Origin: J054 sp965223095
Lineage (GTDB): Bacteria; Pseudomonadota; Gammaproteobacteria; Steroidobacterales; GCA-2729495
Length of the DNA stretch: 64,000 bases
Assembly (NCBI GenBank): GCA_965223095.1
Contig: OZ244979.1
Location: 496,001 to 560,000, forward strand
Direction of reading: 5' to 3'
Made by a program: the position numbers and the translations under genes. The notes beneath the pieces were generated by a model that made no database searches, was not told where the DNA came from, and saw only the letters and a program-made list of their open reading frames with translations. Each line of letters opens with the position of its first letter. The stretch's first letter is position 1. Shown one piece after another: positions 46,163 to 57,542 of the stretch.

Positions 46163-46190
46163 GCCATCGTCTTGGACGACGTTCCAGGAT

Positions 46191-46351
46191 TTTGCAGGTC
46201 GTTCGATCGTCGCCGCGCCGCATACATCAGCACACGCAAGCTTGAGAGGATCGGATGAAATAGCTCAATCCAGGTGAATCCTTCCAAGGGTTTGCAGGTC
46301 GTTCGATCGTCGCGGCGCCGCGTACATCAGTACGCAAGTCGCGAGGATCGG
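46191..46351. repeat. direct repeat pair in the tRNA spacer
   Basis: Units 46191-46254 and 46291-46351 share TTTGCAGGTCGTTCGATCGT, then CGCCGCG.ACATCAG and end GAGGATCGG. They differ in the middle and look like another dispersed repeat. Confidence 0.65.
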
Positions 46352-46367
46352 GCGAGATGCGAAGCCT

Positions 46368-46444
<77 letters not shown>

Positions 46445-46575
46445 ATGCTCGTGCTCAATTTTTCAGCAAGCCCCATGAAGCCATGCGGGCCAAACAGTCA
46501 GTTAAAAAGGAAACAGGTAACTTGTGAGGGAGCTCGCGCCGGCACCTTATTTAAGGCCCGGGTTTATTTACTCTG

Positions 46576-48116
<1,541 letters not shown>

Positions 48117-48246
48117 ATTGGTATGAACAAAAAAGCGAGATCCCAAACTACTGTTTCATATAAAAACGAGTATTTTGGTCACTCACATCGGGCCACGACA
48201 AAATGCCATGGTGACGCGAGCGCCCACACAAATTACCTATTTCCTG

Positions 48247-48316
48247 ATTGTTAAAGAACAAGCCCACGTAAATCGCAGGCAGTCCGCAATTGTACAGAAG
48301 AATCACCCTTGGGCAA
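48247..48316 (-). promoter_or_regulatory. rRNA operon promoter and boxA
   Basis: On the minus strand, -35 TTGCCC (48311-48316), 16-base spacer and -10 TACAAT (48289-48294) are followed by a GC-rich start region, fitting a growth-regulated rRNA promoter. A boxA antitermination site TGTTCTTTAACAATC lies near 48246-48260. It sits between tyrS and 16S. Confidence 0.75.
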
Positions 48317-48378
48317 TAGTCCAGACGAATATTTTTAGCGGTTTTTAGCCCTTGTTTTTGGGCGAGATAGGCAGCGCC

Positions 48379-49581
48379 TTAAACGACGGTGATTCTAGCA
48401 AATCGGCGCTTGCCAACCTGGTAAATCTGGGTCGTCCCGGCCGCAATCTCATGGCCGCGATCACCCACGCGCTCCCCATCAATCCTCACCGCGCCTTGCT
48501 TGATCATCCGGAAGGCCTCGGAGGTACTGGGCACCATTTGCGCCTCGCGCAATAGATGGGCCAAGCCGAGGCGGCCGCCCTCGCGGCTTTGCACCGTGAT
48601 CTCCTCCAGCTTGTCGGGTACCGCCCCCTGTTGGAACTGTTTGACGAAGGCTTCCTGGGCTGCTTGGGCCGCCGCGGCATCGTGGAAGCGCGCAACGATC
48701 TCCCTGGCCAAATCGAATTTGATATCACGCGGATTAGCACCGTCGGCCACCTGGGCTCGCAGGGCATCAATCTCAGCCACGGGCCGAAAGCTCAGCAACT
48801 CAAAATACCGCCACATGAGTTCGTCGGAAATGGACATGAGCTTGCCGAACATGTCCGCTGGTGATTCGGTAATGCCCACATAGTTATCCAAGGATTTGGA
48901 CATTTTTTGCACGCCATCCAGCCCCTCGAGCAAGGGCATGGTCAACACCACCTGCGGCTTCTGACCCCAGCTTTGCTGTAACTGGCGGCCCACCAACAGG
49001 TTGAATTTCTGATCCGTTCCGCCCAGCTCAACATCGGCCCGCATGGCCACGGAGTCATAGCCCTGCACCAGTGGATACAAGAACTCATGAATCGCGATGG
49101 GCTTGCCGGCCGCATAGCGTTTACTGAAATCGTCCCGTTCCAGCATCCGCGCCACGGTATGGCGGGAGGCCAACTGAATCAGGTCTGCCGCGGACATGTC
49201 CCCCATCCAGCTCGAATTGAACATGATCTGCGTTTTGTCGGGATCCAAGATCTTGAAAATCTGCTCCTGGTAGGTCTTGGCATTCTCCTGGATCTCTTCA
49301 GGGGTCAGGGCCGGCCGGGTCGCGTTGCGCCCGGTGGGGTCGCCGATCAGGCCGGTAAAATCGCCGATCAAAAACAGGACCTGATGCCCCAGCCGCTGAA
49401 ACTGGCGCATCTTATTAAGGAGCACGGTGTGGCCCAGGTGTAAATCCGGGGCGGTGGGGTCAAAACCCGCCTTCACGCGCAACTGCTCGCCCGCCCGCAG
49501 GCGCTTGGCGAGCTCGTCCTCGACGAGTATTTCCTCAGCTCCTCGGCTGATTTCGCGCAGTTGATCCGACACGGCCGTCAT
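48379..49581 (-). CDS. tyrS: tyrosyl-tRNA synthetase
   Basis: 400 residues from ATG 49581 (MTAVSDQLREI); the frame is open to 49665 but the extra part is basic and unlike the family. It charges tRNA-Tyr. Class I signatures are the HIGH-type HLGHT (about 46-50) and KMSKS (near 230), with a C-terminal S4 RNA-binding domain (MIKQGAVRIDGERVGDRGHE). The layout LVGRQLQQ and longer body fit the TyrRS type common in gammaproteobacteria. It reads into the rRNA operon direction, 260 nt upstream of 16S, and is divergent from the M23 peptidase gene; this order is common in the group. Confidence 0.95.
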   Translation of the reverse strand: MTAVSDQLREISRGAEEILVEDELAKRLRAGEQLRVKAGFDPTAPDLHLGHTVLLNKMRQFQRLGHQVLFLIGDFTGLIGDPTGRNATRPALTPEEIQENAKTYQEQIFKILDPDKTQIMFNSSWMGDMSAADLIQLASRHTVARMLERDDFSKRYAAGKPIAIHEFLYPLVQGYDSVAMRADVELGGTDQKFNLLVGRQLQQSWGQKPQVVLTMPLLEGLDGVQKMSKSLDNYVGITESPADMFGKLMSISDELMWRYFELLSFRPVAEIDALRAQVADGANPRDIKFDLAREIVARFHDAAAAQAAQEAFVKQFQQGAVPDKLEEITVQSREGGRLGLAHLLREAQMVPSTSEAFRMIKQGAVRIDGERVGDRGHEIAAGTTQIYQVGKRRFARITVV

Positions 49582-49861
49582 GACATTACCTTTCTTGGAC
49601 TCAAGGCCAAGGCGGCGCCGAGGATAACGAATTATCGGCGGCAGGCGTAGGGCGACAATTTTCACTAATGTGACGCAGGTTTGCCGATCCAGCCCTCAGA
49701 AATGCATTTTACTTATTGACCCAGGGAATTGAGATTGCTGATAATTCAGCAGCTTGACTCCGAGGGGTAATGCGATCCGGAGTCATCTCAGACCATCGGG
49801 TCAATACGGTGACTAGCTATTAGAGCGGGCTGCGGCATTGCGGCAGCCTTAGGGAGACTAC

Positions 49862-51283
49862 TTGTTGGGCGCGCCACACCAGACCTTTCGGGACTATAAA
49901 CCTAGCCCCCAAGCGCGAAAACCCCAGGTTTCGCGGGCGCCTTGGTTTCTGGCGGGGGTGGGCATCCCGTTGATCGCCGTCGGTCTGATCAATCAAAACT
50001 CCTCCGCCGAGTACGCACCGAACGCCGCCCAGCCGCTCACCACGGCTAACGCTGCCAGCCTTGCCGGGCCTGGCGGTACGCCACCGCTACGCCCTGCGAC
50101 CACCGTCAATCCGGCCCTGGCACTAGAGCAAGCCGATTCATCGGCCCCGCCGGTAGCCGAGCAGCCGTTCACCTTGGGCCAACTGTTGACGCTAAAGGTG
50201 AAGGCCGGCGACAGCTTAGATCGATTGTTCAGCCGTCATGAATTAGACCGGGGCGACCTGGCAGAAATCATGTCGCTGGGTCTGGCCCGCGAGCACCTAA
50301 GGCTCATCAAGCCCGGCGATGAAATTCAACTCCGGCACGAGGATGGCAAGCTGCTGAGCATGGTCCGCGAAGTGAATATGGCGGAGTCTTTGGTCATCGC
50401 GCGCGAAGACGAAGAGTTTACGGCCGCAATGGTGGCCCAAGACTTAGAGCGTCGAATTACAACCACCAGCGGCCGCATTCAATCATCATTATTTGAAGCC
50501 GCGGCCGAGGCGGGCGTGTCTGATCGAACCATCATGAACTTGGCCGGCATCTTTGCGTGGGACGTAGACTTTGTCCTGGACATTCGTCAAGGAGACGAAT
50601 TCAACATCGTCTACGAAGAACTTTGGCGCGATGGTGAACGATTAAGCGAGGGCGAAATACTGGCCGCGGAATTCGTGAATCAAGGTGAAATTTTTCGGGC
50701 CGTGCGTTACACCACACCCGATGACCGCACCGATTATTTCACACCAGAAGGCCGCAGCGTAAGAAAAGCCTTCGTCCGCGCACCCCTATCGTTTTCACGC
50801 ATTAGTTCAAACTTCAACCCGCGACGCCGGCATCCAAAACTCAACACCATTCGCGCCCACCAGGGTGTCGACTACGCCGCGCCTCGAGGCACGCCTGTTA
50901 AGGCCGCCGGCGACGGCAAAGTGATTCATCGCGGCCGGAAAGGCGGTTACGGCAAAACAGTCATTCTTCAGCATGGTGGCAACATCACCACCTTGTACGC
51001 TCACTTGTCCAACTATTCGCGCGTTAGACACGGCGCTCGCGTGCGACAAGGTGACGTGATCGGCTACGTGGGGGCCACGGGTCTAGCCACCGGACCGCAT
51101 TTGCACTATGAATACCGGGCCAACGGCGTGCATCGAAATCCGCGCACCGTAAAACTTCCGGATGCCGAGCCACTAAACGCGGAATACTTGCCCGAGTTTC
51201 AGGCCGCGACCGCAGATTTGCTGCAGAAACTAGACGGTGATCATCGACTGGCGACCACCGAAACGCCGGACGCGGATCTTTAG
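49862..51283 (+). CDS. M23 family murein endopeptidase with LysM/OapA-like domain
   Basis: 473 residues. It starts with TTG 49862, with GGGAG five to nine bases upstream; no better ATG gives the N-terminal anchor (WFLAGVGIPLIAVGLI). A LysM/OapA-like segment (LTLKVKAGDSLDRLFSRHEL) lies near 118, and the C-terminal M23 domain carries metal motifs HQGVDYAA and GPHLHYEYR, so it should be a zinc endopeptidase that cuts peptidoglycan cross-links, like MepM. It lies just upstream of anmK on the same strand, linking cell-wall turnover and recycling, and is divergent from tyrS. Confidence 0.9.
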   Translation: MLGAPHQTFRDYKPSPQARKPQVSRAPWFLAGVGIPLIAVGLINQNSSAEYAPNAAQPLTTANAASLAGPGGTPPLRPATTVNPALALEQADSSAPPVAEQPFTLGQLLTLKVKAGDSLDRLFSRHELDRGDLAEIMSLGLAREHLRLIKPGDEIQLRHEDGKLLSMVREVNMAESLVIAREDEEFTAAMVAQDLERRITTTSGRIQSSLFEAAAEAGVSDRTIMNLAGIFAWDVDFVLDIRQGDEFNIVYEELWRDGERLSEGEILAAEFVNQGEIFRAVRYTTPDDRTDYFTPEGRSVRKAFVRAPLSFSRISSNFNPRRRHPKLNTIRAHQGVDYAAPRGTPVKAAGDGKVIHRGRKGGYGKTVILQHGGNITTLYAHLSNYSRVRHGARVRQGDVIGYVGATGLATGPHLHYEYRANGVHRNPRTVKLPDAEPLNAEYLPEFQAATADLLQKLDGDHRLATTETPDADL

Positions 51284-51313
51284 CATCCCGCGGCCCTTGG
51301 CCGTTAATTTTTC

Positions 51314-52435
51314 GTGAACTCCTCAGACTACTACCTGGGCCTGATGTCGGGCACAAGTGTCGATGGTATCGATGCCGTCCTGGTTCAGTTTGACGACCAT
51401 ACTTGCATACTGTGCGCAACCGGTTACACCGCCTATCCCGCGGCCTTGCGCGCGCAACTAAAAACGGCGGCCGGAAAACCCGATCAAATCGGGCTACAGC
51501 ATCTTGGGGAACTCGATCATCAAACGGGACACGTCTTTAGCCAAGCCGCCATCGATTTAATCAAGGCCGCGGGAATTCGCCATGACCAAGTGCGGGCCGT
51601 TGGCAGCCATGGCCAAACCTTGTTACACGCGCCCGACGGCAAACACCCGTTCAGCTTGCAAATCGGCAATCCAGATGTCATCGCCAGCAGGACTGGCATC
51701 ACCACCGTCGCCGATTTTCGTGCTGCCGATATCGCCGTGGGTGGACAGGGTGCGCCTTTAGCACCGGCATTCCATCATTGGGCCTTTAGCGATTCCGTGG
51801 AAGAACGCGCCGTGGTAAATCTAGGTGGCATTGCCAATATCACGCGCTTGAATCCGTCCGCGCCCGTTATCGGTTTCGATACCGGCCCCGCCAATACCTT
51901 GCTAGACCATTGGTGCCAAACACACCAGGGTGAAGCCTTTGATCGCGAGGGGCACTGGGCCTCTACAGGTTGCGTGCAAGAAAACTTACTCGCGATTTTG
52001 CTGGCTGATCCTTGGCTGGCGAAACCACCACCAAAGAGTACGGGCGTCGACTATTTTTCTGCAGCCTGGCTAGCTGAAAAGCTCGCCGCACTGCCAAAGT
52101 ATGCACCCGCCGACGTACAAGCAACCCTGGCGGAATTTACCGCGACCACCGTCGCGAACGAGTTAAGAAAATACAGCAAGGCAAACCGTATCGCGATTTG
52201 CGGCGGTGGCGCCAGTAATACGCATTTGTTGCAACGGCTGGCGGCACTGTTGCCCGGTTGCTCTGTCACCACAACGGCCGACTGGGGCATACCTGCGGAC
52301 TGGGTCGAGGCGGTGGCATTTGCGTGGCTGGCGGCGCGCCGCCTGGCCGGACTTACCAGCAACGAACCCAGCGTCACCGGCGCGCGAAAACGCGTGAGCT
52401 TAGGGGCAATCCATGCCCCGCCCGAACAATCCTGA
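51314..52435 (+). CDS. anmK: anhydro-N-acetylmuramic acid kinase
   Basis: 373 residues from GTG 51314. The first strand LGLMSGTSVDGIDAVL is the family hallmark, and GFDTGPANTLLDHWC and ICGGGASNTHLLQRL complete the ASKHA-type kinase fold. It phosphorylates and opens anhMurNAc released from the wall, giving MurNAc-6-P for recycling. It starts 30 nt after the M23 endopeptidase stop and is probably co-transcribed. Length is typical. No sign of damage. Confidence 0.96.
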   Translation: MNSSDYYLGLMSGTSVDGIDAVLVQFDDHTCILCATGYTAYPAALRAQLKTAAGKPDQIGLQHLGELDHQTGHVFSQAAIDLIKAAGIRHDQVRAVGSHGQTLLHAPDGKHPFSLQIGNPDVIASRTGITTVADFRAADIAVGGQGAPLAPAFHHWAFSDSVEERAVVNLGGIANITRLNPSAPVIGFDTGPANTLLDHWCQTHQGEAFDREGHWASTGCVQENLLAILLADPWLAKPPPKSTGVDYFSAAWLAEKLAALPKYAPADVQATLAEFTATTVANELRKYSKANRIAICGGGASNTHLLQRLAALLPGCSVTTTADWGIPADWVEAVAFAWLAARRLAGLTSNEPSVTGARKRVSLGAIHAPPEQS

Positions 52436-52510
52436 CAACTGTGACCGCCGTAACATTGGTCGCGTCTGCGCCTGCTATATTCGTCTTGGCGCAGCTAGCT
52501 TAGCCCCATA

Positions 52511-54589
52511 ATGGACACCCCGAACTTTCAACTGGCCGACTACTTCATCAATCGCGAACTGAGCGCGCTGGAATTCAATAGCCGGGTTCTTAGTCAGGCA
52601 ACTTACGATTCGACCCCGTTGTTAGAGCGACTGAAGTTTCTTTGTATCGTTTCACGCAATCTCGATGAATTTTTCGAAATTCGGGTTAGCAGCCTAAAAC
52701 AGCGTTTGGAATTGGGTTCCGCCGGTGCTGGTCAAGACATGCTGTCGCCGCGCCAAGTACTGGACCAGATCAGCGAAAACGCCCATGCCTTGGTGGCCGA
52801 ACAGTACCGGCTACTGAACGACGAATTGATACCCGCCCTAAATACCCAAGGGATTCGATTTCTGCGGCGTAGTGAATGGACGCCTGCACAACTGGAATGG
52901 CTAAGGGAGTATTTCGAAAACGAAGTTGAACCCGTGCTTAGTCCGATTACTTTGGACCCGGCGCGACCCTTCCCCCAGATTCTCAACAAGAGCCTGAATT
53001 TTATCGTTGGTCTTGAAGGCATACACGCTTTTGGCAGGCCCTGCAGCCGCGCCATTGTGCAAGCGCCACGATCGCTGCCCCGGCTAATACGCTTAGCACC
53101 CGAGCTGCCCGATACCGGGCCCAATGACTTCGTTTTCTTGTCATCGATCATTCATGCCTTTGTCGATGATTTATTCACCGGCATGGAAATCACCGGCTGC
53201 TATCAGTTTCGGGTCACCCGCAATAGCGATTTGTACGTGGATGAAGAGGAAGTGGACGACTTGATGCGCGCCTTGGAAGGCGAGCTGATTGCCAGTCGCT
53301 ATGGCGGCGCTGTAAGACTGGAAATCGCCGACAACTGTCCGACCCACTTGACCGAATTCCTGCTAGACATGTTTCGGTTGGATTCTAGCGACCTTTATCC
53401 GGTGGCCGGGCCCGTTAACCTCAATCGCCTGATGGCCGTGCACGATTTGGTGCCCGGGGAAAACCTAAAAGATGCCCCGTTCATGCCAAGCATCCCCGCG
53501 GAACTTAGGGGCAAGGACAACATATTCGCGGCTATTGCCGCCGACGATATTTTGGTCCATCACCCCTATGAGTCCTTTGCACCGATCCTCGAGTTCATTA
53601 GCCACGCGGCCCATGATCCCGACGTGCTCGCCATCAAGATCACGCTGTATCGAACGGGACCGGACTCACCCATCGTGAAATCGCTGATTGCGGCCGCGCA
53701 AGCCGGCAAGGAAGTCACCGTCAGCATCGAACTGCGCGCGCGCTTCGATGAAGCAGCCAATATCGAGCTGGCAAATCGACTCCAAGCCGCCGGTGCCCAC
53801 GTGGTCTACGGCGTTCGCGGCTTCAAGACCCATTGCAAGATGGCCATGGTAGTGCGCCGCGAAGATGGAACACTAAAACGCTATTTGCACCTGAGTACGG
53901 GTAACTACCACACGGGTACCGCGCGCGCCTACACCGACTACGGCCTATTCACGGCCGATGAAAAGCTCGGCGAAGACGCCCACCATATATTTCTGCAACT
54001 CACCAGCATGATGCAAACGCCCCCGCTGCAGCGAATAGCGCAAGCGCCCTTCGGCTTACTGGAATTTGTTCTAGCAGCTATCGACCAGGAAATTGACAAT
54101 GTCAAGCAGGGAAAAACAGGCCATATCATTGCCAAGATCAATGCCCTGGTAGAGCCGCGCGTCATCCAGGCACTCTATCGCGCTTCCTGCGCCGGGGTGT
54201 TTATTGATTTGATCGTCCGCGGTATTTGCTGCTTGCGGCCTGGTATTCCGGGCGTATCAGAGAATATCCGGGTGCGATCTATAGTCGGCCGGTTTCTTGA
54301 GCATTCAAGAATCTATTATTTTCATGCCAACGGCGATGAGAATCTTTACTGTGCCAGCGCAGACTGGATGGACCGCAACTTTTTCCGCCGAGTTGAAACC
54401 GCATTTCCAATCCGGTCGCCAAGCATCAAGCAACGCATCATCGCGGACTTAGATACTTTTCTAACTGATAACTACAACGCTTGGGAACTCAATTCCGATG
54501 GCAGCTACTCTCGCATCGAAGCCAATGAGGGCGATGAAGCAAAGGCAGCACAGCAACAGCTGTTGACGCAGCTTGCCGATCATAGCTAG
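52511..54589 (+). CDS. ppk1: polyphosphate kinase 1
   Basis: 692 residues. It makes polyphosphate from ATP. The N-terminal domain has FINRELSALEFNSRVL and FLCIVSRNLDEFFEIRVSSL; the catalytic core has LSTGNYHTGTARAYTDYG with the phosphorylated His region and the second C-terminal catalytic domain with RGICCLRPGIPGVSENI and YFHANGDENLYCASADWMDR. Full length, no damage seen. It converges with ppx (54614), 24 nt away, so synthesis and breakdown genes are adjacent but on opposite strands. Confidence 0.96.
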   Translation: MDTPNFQLADYFINRELSALEFNSRVLSQATYDSTPLLERLKFLCIVSRNLDEFFEIRVSSLKQRLELGSAGAGQDMLSPRQVLDQISENAHALVAEQYRLLNDELIPALNTQGIRFLRRSEWTPAQLEWLREYFENEVEPVLSPITLDPARPFPQILNKSLNFIVGLEGIHAFGRPCSRAIVQAPRSLPRLIRLAPELPDTGPNDFVFLSSIIHAFVDDLFTGMEITGCYQFRVTRNSDLYVDEEEVDDLMRALEGELIASRYGGAVRLEIADNCPTHLTEFLLDMFRLDSSDLYPVAGPVNLNRLMAVHDLVPGENLKDAPFMPSIPAELRGKDNIFAAIAADDILVHHPYESFAPILEFISHAAHDPDVLAIKITLYRTGPDSPIVKSLIAAAQAGKEVTVSIELRARFDEAANIELANRLQAAGAHVVYGVRGFKTHCKMAMVVRREDGTLKRYLHLSTGNYHTGTARAYTDYGLFTADEKLGEDAHHIFLQLTSMMQTPPLQRIAQAPFGLLEFVLAAIDQEIDNVKQGKTGHIIAKINALVEPRVIQALYRASCAGVFIDLIVRGICCLRPGIPGVSENIRVRSIVGRFLEHSRIYYFHANGDENLYCASADWMDRNFFRRVETAFPIRSPSIKQRIIADLDTFLTDNYNAWELNSDGSYSRIEANEGDEAKAAQQQLLTQLADHS

Positions 54590-54613
54590 CGCGCCGCCAA
54601 GACCCCCAGAAAT

Positions 54614-56167
54614 TCAAGCATCAACAATCTTAAGATTCAGCCGCACATCGGTACCCCTCAATCGCTGTTGTTCCGCTTGTAAATCAGCAATCGTTAAGGG
54701 GTTCTCTTCCTGCCAATCGGTCGGCAAGCGAATGGTCAATTGTTGATCGCCGGCTTTTAGCTTCAGGCGGCGTAACTCAATCGTTGTTCGACTGCGGTTG
54801 CAAAGCACGGCAAGGCGTAGCAACACAGCCAAGCGCATCACTTCCAATTGCCGCTTCTTCGCGATATCACAAAAAAACTTGCGGCTAAACGCCCGCCGCT
54901 GGGCACCCACTAAACGGGCCAATATACGTTGCTCGCTGCGCGGAAAACCGGGCATATCCGCATGCTCCAGCAAATAGGCGCCGTGACGATGATACTGAGA
55001 ATGAGCGATATCCAAGCCCATTTCATGCAGGCGCGCTGCCCAGCCTAACAGCGCTCGACTATCCGACGTACTCAATTCCCAGGGTTTGGCGACCTGTTCC
55101 CAAAAACTCATGGCCGTGGCCTCGACGCGATCGGCCTGCCCAACATCGACGTTGAAGCGCGCCTCCATGGCGCGCACTGTGCGTAAGCGCGCGTCCTCAT
55201 CGCTGAGCCGGCCCACCAGATCATGCAAAATACCTTCGCGCAACGCGCCATCCGCCACGATCATCTTTTTGATACCTAGGCTAGACATGACCTCGGCCAA
55301 AATAGCCACCCCGCCAGGAAACACCGGCTTGCGCAAGTCGGAAAGCCCCGGCAATTTCAAGCGACTGGTCTTTCCCGCCGCTATCATTTTCGCGATCAGC
55401 CCCTCCAGACCAGTAAGACTGAGCTGAGTATTTTCACCTTCTATCGCTCGCAATACATTTTGTGCGGCACGGATTGTGCCGGAGGTTCCTACACAGCGGA
55501 CTGATTTAAGCTTGCCCATGCGCGACTTAATGGGGGCAAGTTCGAGCTTGGCGGCCATGCGCGCCTTCTCGAAACGGCGCGCCGTCAATTTTTCATTCGC
55601 AAAAAATCGATCACTAATCACCACGCAACCCATCGGCAGACTTTCAAGATACTCAGGGACAAATCCCTGCCCACGAATAATCTCTGTACTGCCGCCACCG
55701 ATATCCACGATCAACTGAGCGGCTTCCACCGCGGGCAAGCTATTGGCTGCGCCGTGATAAATGAGACGCGCTTCTTCAATGCCCGAAATGACCTCTACCG
55801 GGTGTCCCAGTAGTGATTCCGCTGCATCCAGGAAATCACTGGACTCGCTGATCTTGCGGCAAGTGTTTGTGCCCACCACGCGCACGCGATGCGCTTGCAT
55901 CGACCGCAGTCGTTCACCAAATCGCGATAGGCATGCCAAGGCCCGTTCACGGCTATCGGCATTCAGCTGATCGTTTTCATCGAGACCGGCGGCCAGTCGC
56001 ACCATTTCACGCAGACGATCAACAACGGTGAGCTGCCCGTGGTGAAACCTCGCCACGACCATGTGAAAGCTATTAGAGCCTAGATCAACGGCGGCAAGAA
56101 TTTCGGGTTCGGCGGCCAAGCTGCCCGCAGCGCCCTCAGGCCCAGCCGGAATGGCAGAAATCGACAC
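54614..56167 (-). CDS. ppx: exopolyphosphatase / Ppx-GppA phosphatase
   Basis: 517 residues. The ASKHA fold is seen at LAAVDLGSNSFHMVVARF and LIVDIGGGSTEII, with the HD-like C-terminal domain (LLGWAARLHEMGLDIAHSQY) present in longer Ppx proteins. It degrades polyphosphate, or pppGpp. The gene faces ppk1 with stops 24 nt apart. ATG 56167 gives a short extra head (SISAIPAGPEGAAG); a later start near residue 20 is possible. No damage seen. Confidence 0.93.
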   Translation of the reverse strand: MSISAIPAGPEGAAGSLAAEPEILAAVDLGSNSFHMVVARFHHGQLTVVDRLREMVRLAAGLDENDQLNADSRERALACLSRFGERLRSMQAHRVRVVGTNTCRKISESSDFLDAAESLLGHPVEVISGIEEARLIYHGAANSLPAVEAAQLIVDIGGGSTEIIRGQGFVPEYLESLPMGCVVISDRFFANEKLTARRFEKARMAAKLELAPIKSRMGKLKSVRCVGTSGTIRAAQNVLRAIEGENTQLSLTGLEGLIAKMIAAGKTSRLKLPGLSDLRKPVFPGGVAILAEVMSSLGIKKMIVADGALREGILHDLVGRLSDEDARLRTVRAMEARFNVDVGQADRVEATAMSFWEQVAKPWELSTSDSRALLGWAARLHEMGLDIAHSQYHRHGAYLLEHADMPGFPRSEQRILARLVGAQRRAFSRKFFCDIAKKRQLEVMRLAVLLRLAVLCNRSRTTIELRRLKLKAGDQQLTIRLPTDWQEENPLTIADLQAEQQRLRGTDVRLNLKIVDA

Positions 56168-56252
56168 AATCCAAGTGGCAAGAATTCCCCAAGAATGGGA
56201 CGATTATTTCATGAATTCAGAATTATTTTTTGCCCGGATCAATGCGGGTGAT

Positions 56253-56693
56253 CTAAGAAGTCTGGGTTTTAACCGTCGCCGCACGCAAAGGCTGTGTAGA
56301 GTCAGCCGCTTTGGCACTTTGTACTTGCCGTGCTTTTGCCGGATCGTGAATCAATTGCCCATTTACCTCCGCACCCGCTGCCATTTCAATGAGTTCGTAG
56401 TGGACATTGCCAACGACACGAGCCGTTGCGCCCAGCTCAACGAGATCACTGACATACACATCGCCACGCACATCGCCGTTTAATGCCAGGCGAGGCACCT
56501 TGACGCTGCCCTCGACGCGACCATCTTCGCTAATGCTCAAAAAAGCGTCTGAATCAACGTCGGCAACAACACTGCCTTGCACGACACCGTCGATATGGCA
56601 GCCGCCTTCGAAACGCAAATCACCCTCGATGCGAGACCCTTCGCCAACGAAGGTGTGAATAACAGTACTTTTGCGTTTTTTCTTGCCAAACAT
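56253..56693 (-). CDS. bactofilin (polymer-forming cytoskeletal protein)
   Basis: 146 residues. The core (about 15-110) is made of short beta-helix turns with Gly and hydrophobic spacing: IEGDLRFEGGCHIDGVVQGS, GRVEGSVKVPRLALNGDVRG, ARVVGNVHYE, AEVNGQLIHD. The head FGKKKRKS is the typical basic N-terminus. Bactofilins form filaments that organise cell shape or wall enzymes. It is followed, in the same direction, by ppx and preceded by a DUF6776 gene, with moderate gaps. Confidence 0.9.
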   Translation of the reverse strand: MFGKKKRKSTVIHTFVGEGSRIEGDLRFEGGCHIDGVVQGSVVADVDSDAFLSISEDGRVEGSVKVPRLALNGDVRGDVYVSDLVELGATARVVGNVHYELIEMAAGAEVNGQLIHDPAKARQVQSAKAADSTQPLRAATVKTQTS

Positions 56694-56789
56694 GTCGAAT
56701 TCTCCCGTGGCCCCTGGGGACTTAGTCTTGGCATAGTCTAACCCCCGCGGCGGGCAAAAACGCGATGGGCTTCACAGACCACCCAAGGC

Positions 56790-57542
56790 CTAGCTGGACT
56801 GGACCTCCCAGGCAAAGGCCTGTTCCACGGTTTTTGCTCTACCGCCTTTGGGGCGCAGGGTAATTTTTACGTTTTCCGGCGAAAAATCCGCTGGCACCCG
56901 CAGTTCGGACTTGAGATTTTGAAAATAGCGAAATGAAAAATCTAGCTGACCGTCGCTTTCGCCCGCCAGTTCCTTAAGACCGATAACGGCCGGCTCGCCG
57001 TCGCGCTGGCCGGCCACCGCCACTTCTAGTTTTCCCGTCACGCGTTGACCATTGCGCAGCGCTTGGGCCAAAACCATACGCAGCACGACGGCACCCTCAG
57101 CCTTGCCGGGCGAAAGCAGCACGTCCTGGACACGCGGGCCCTGCCGTTCATCGACGGAAACAATGCCTTGATAAAAGGCCAGATCCTCCGACTGCGCTTG
57201 AATCTTTCCTTGCAACTCGCCAAGCCTGGTTTCGACCAAGCGATAAGCCTCGGCTTTGATCTTGGCATCGGTCTCCAACATCGCGACCTGTTGCCGCAAC
57301 TCATCAATAAGATTGCGCTGCTCAACGGCTTCACCGCGCAACATTCTCTCCTGTTCGAAGGCTGCAAGGCGGTCGTATCCGGCCCGCCGCTGACCCAGCT
57401 CGTAGCTGGCCCCGACAATGCCAAGACCACAGATTACCGACGCAATGACAATACCCTTGCCGAACCACTGGGCCGACTTGGATTTTGAGCGCCGCTGGCC
57501 ACGCCGCCGATCACCTTTCAATCTTGATCGACGTTGAGCCAT
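56790..57542 (-). CDS. DUF6776 family inner-membrane protein
   Basis: 250 residues. A very basic head (AQRRSRLKGDRRRGQRRSKS) is followed by one membrane helix (GIVIASVICGLGIVGASYEL), a coiled coil (about 60-120) and a beta-rich C-terminal domain with FRYFQNLKSELRVPADF, the pattern of DUF6776. The function is unknown; the shape resembles other envelope proteins with a cytosolic tail and a periplasmic domain. It overlaps the end of rppH by 25 bases and probably shares its transcript. Confidence 0.82.
   Translation of the reverse strand: MAQRRSRLKGDRRRGQRRSKSKSAQWFGKGIVIASVICGLGIVGASYELGQRRAGYDRLAAFEQERMLRGEAVEQRNLIDELRQQVAMLETDAKIKAEAYRLVETRLGELQGKIQAQSEDLAFYQGIVSVDERQGPRVQDVLLSPGKAEGAVVLRMVLAQALRNGQRVTGKLEVAVAGQRDGEPAVIGLKELAGESDGQLDFSFRYFQNLKSELRVPADFSPENVKITLRPKGGRAKTVEQAFAWEVQSS

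Noticed and set aside
45817..46351. Possible CRISPR-like array
   Set aside because: Only two copies of each of two unrelated repeats are present, without regular spacers or cas genes.
51024..51419. Minus-strand frame of 131 codons
   Set aside because: It is a shadow of the M23 peptidase and anmK genes, in GC-rich DNA.
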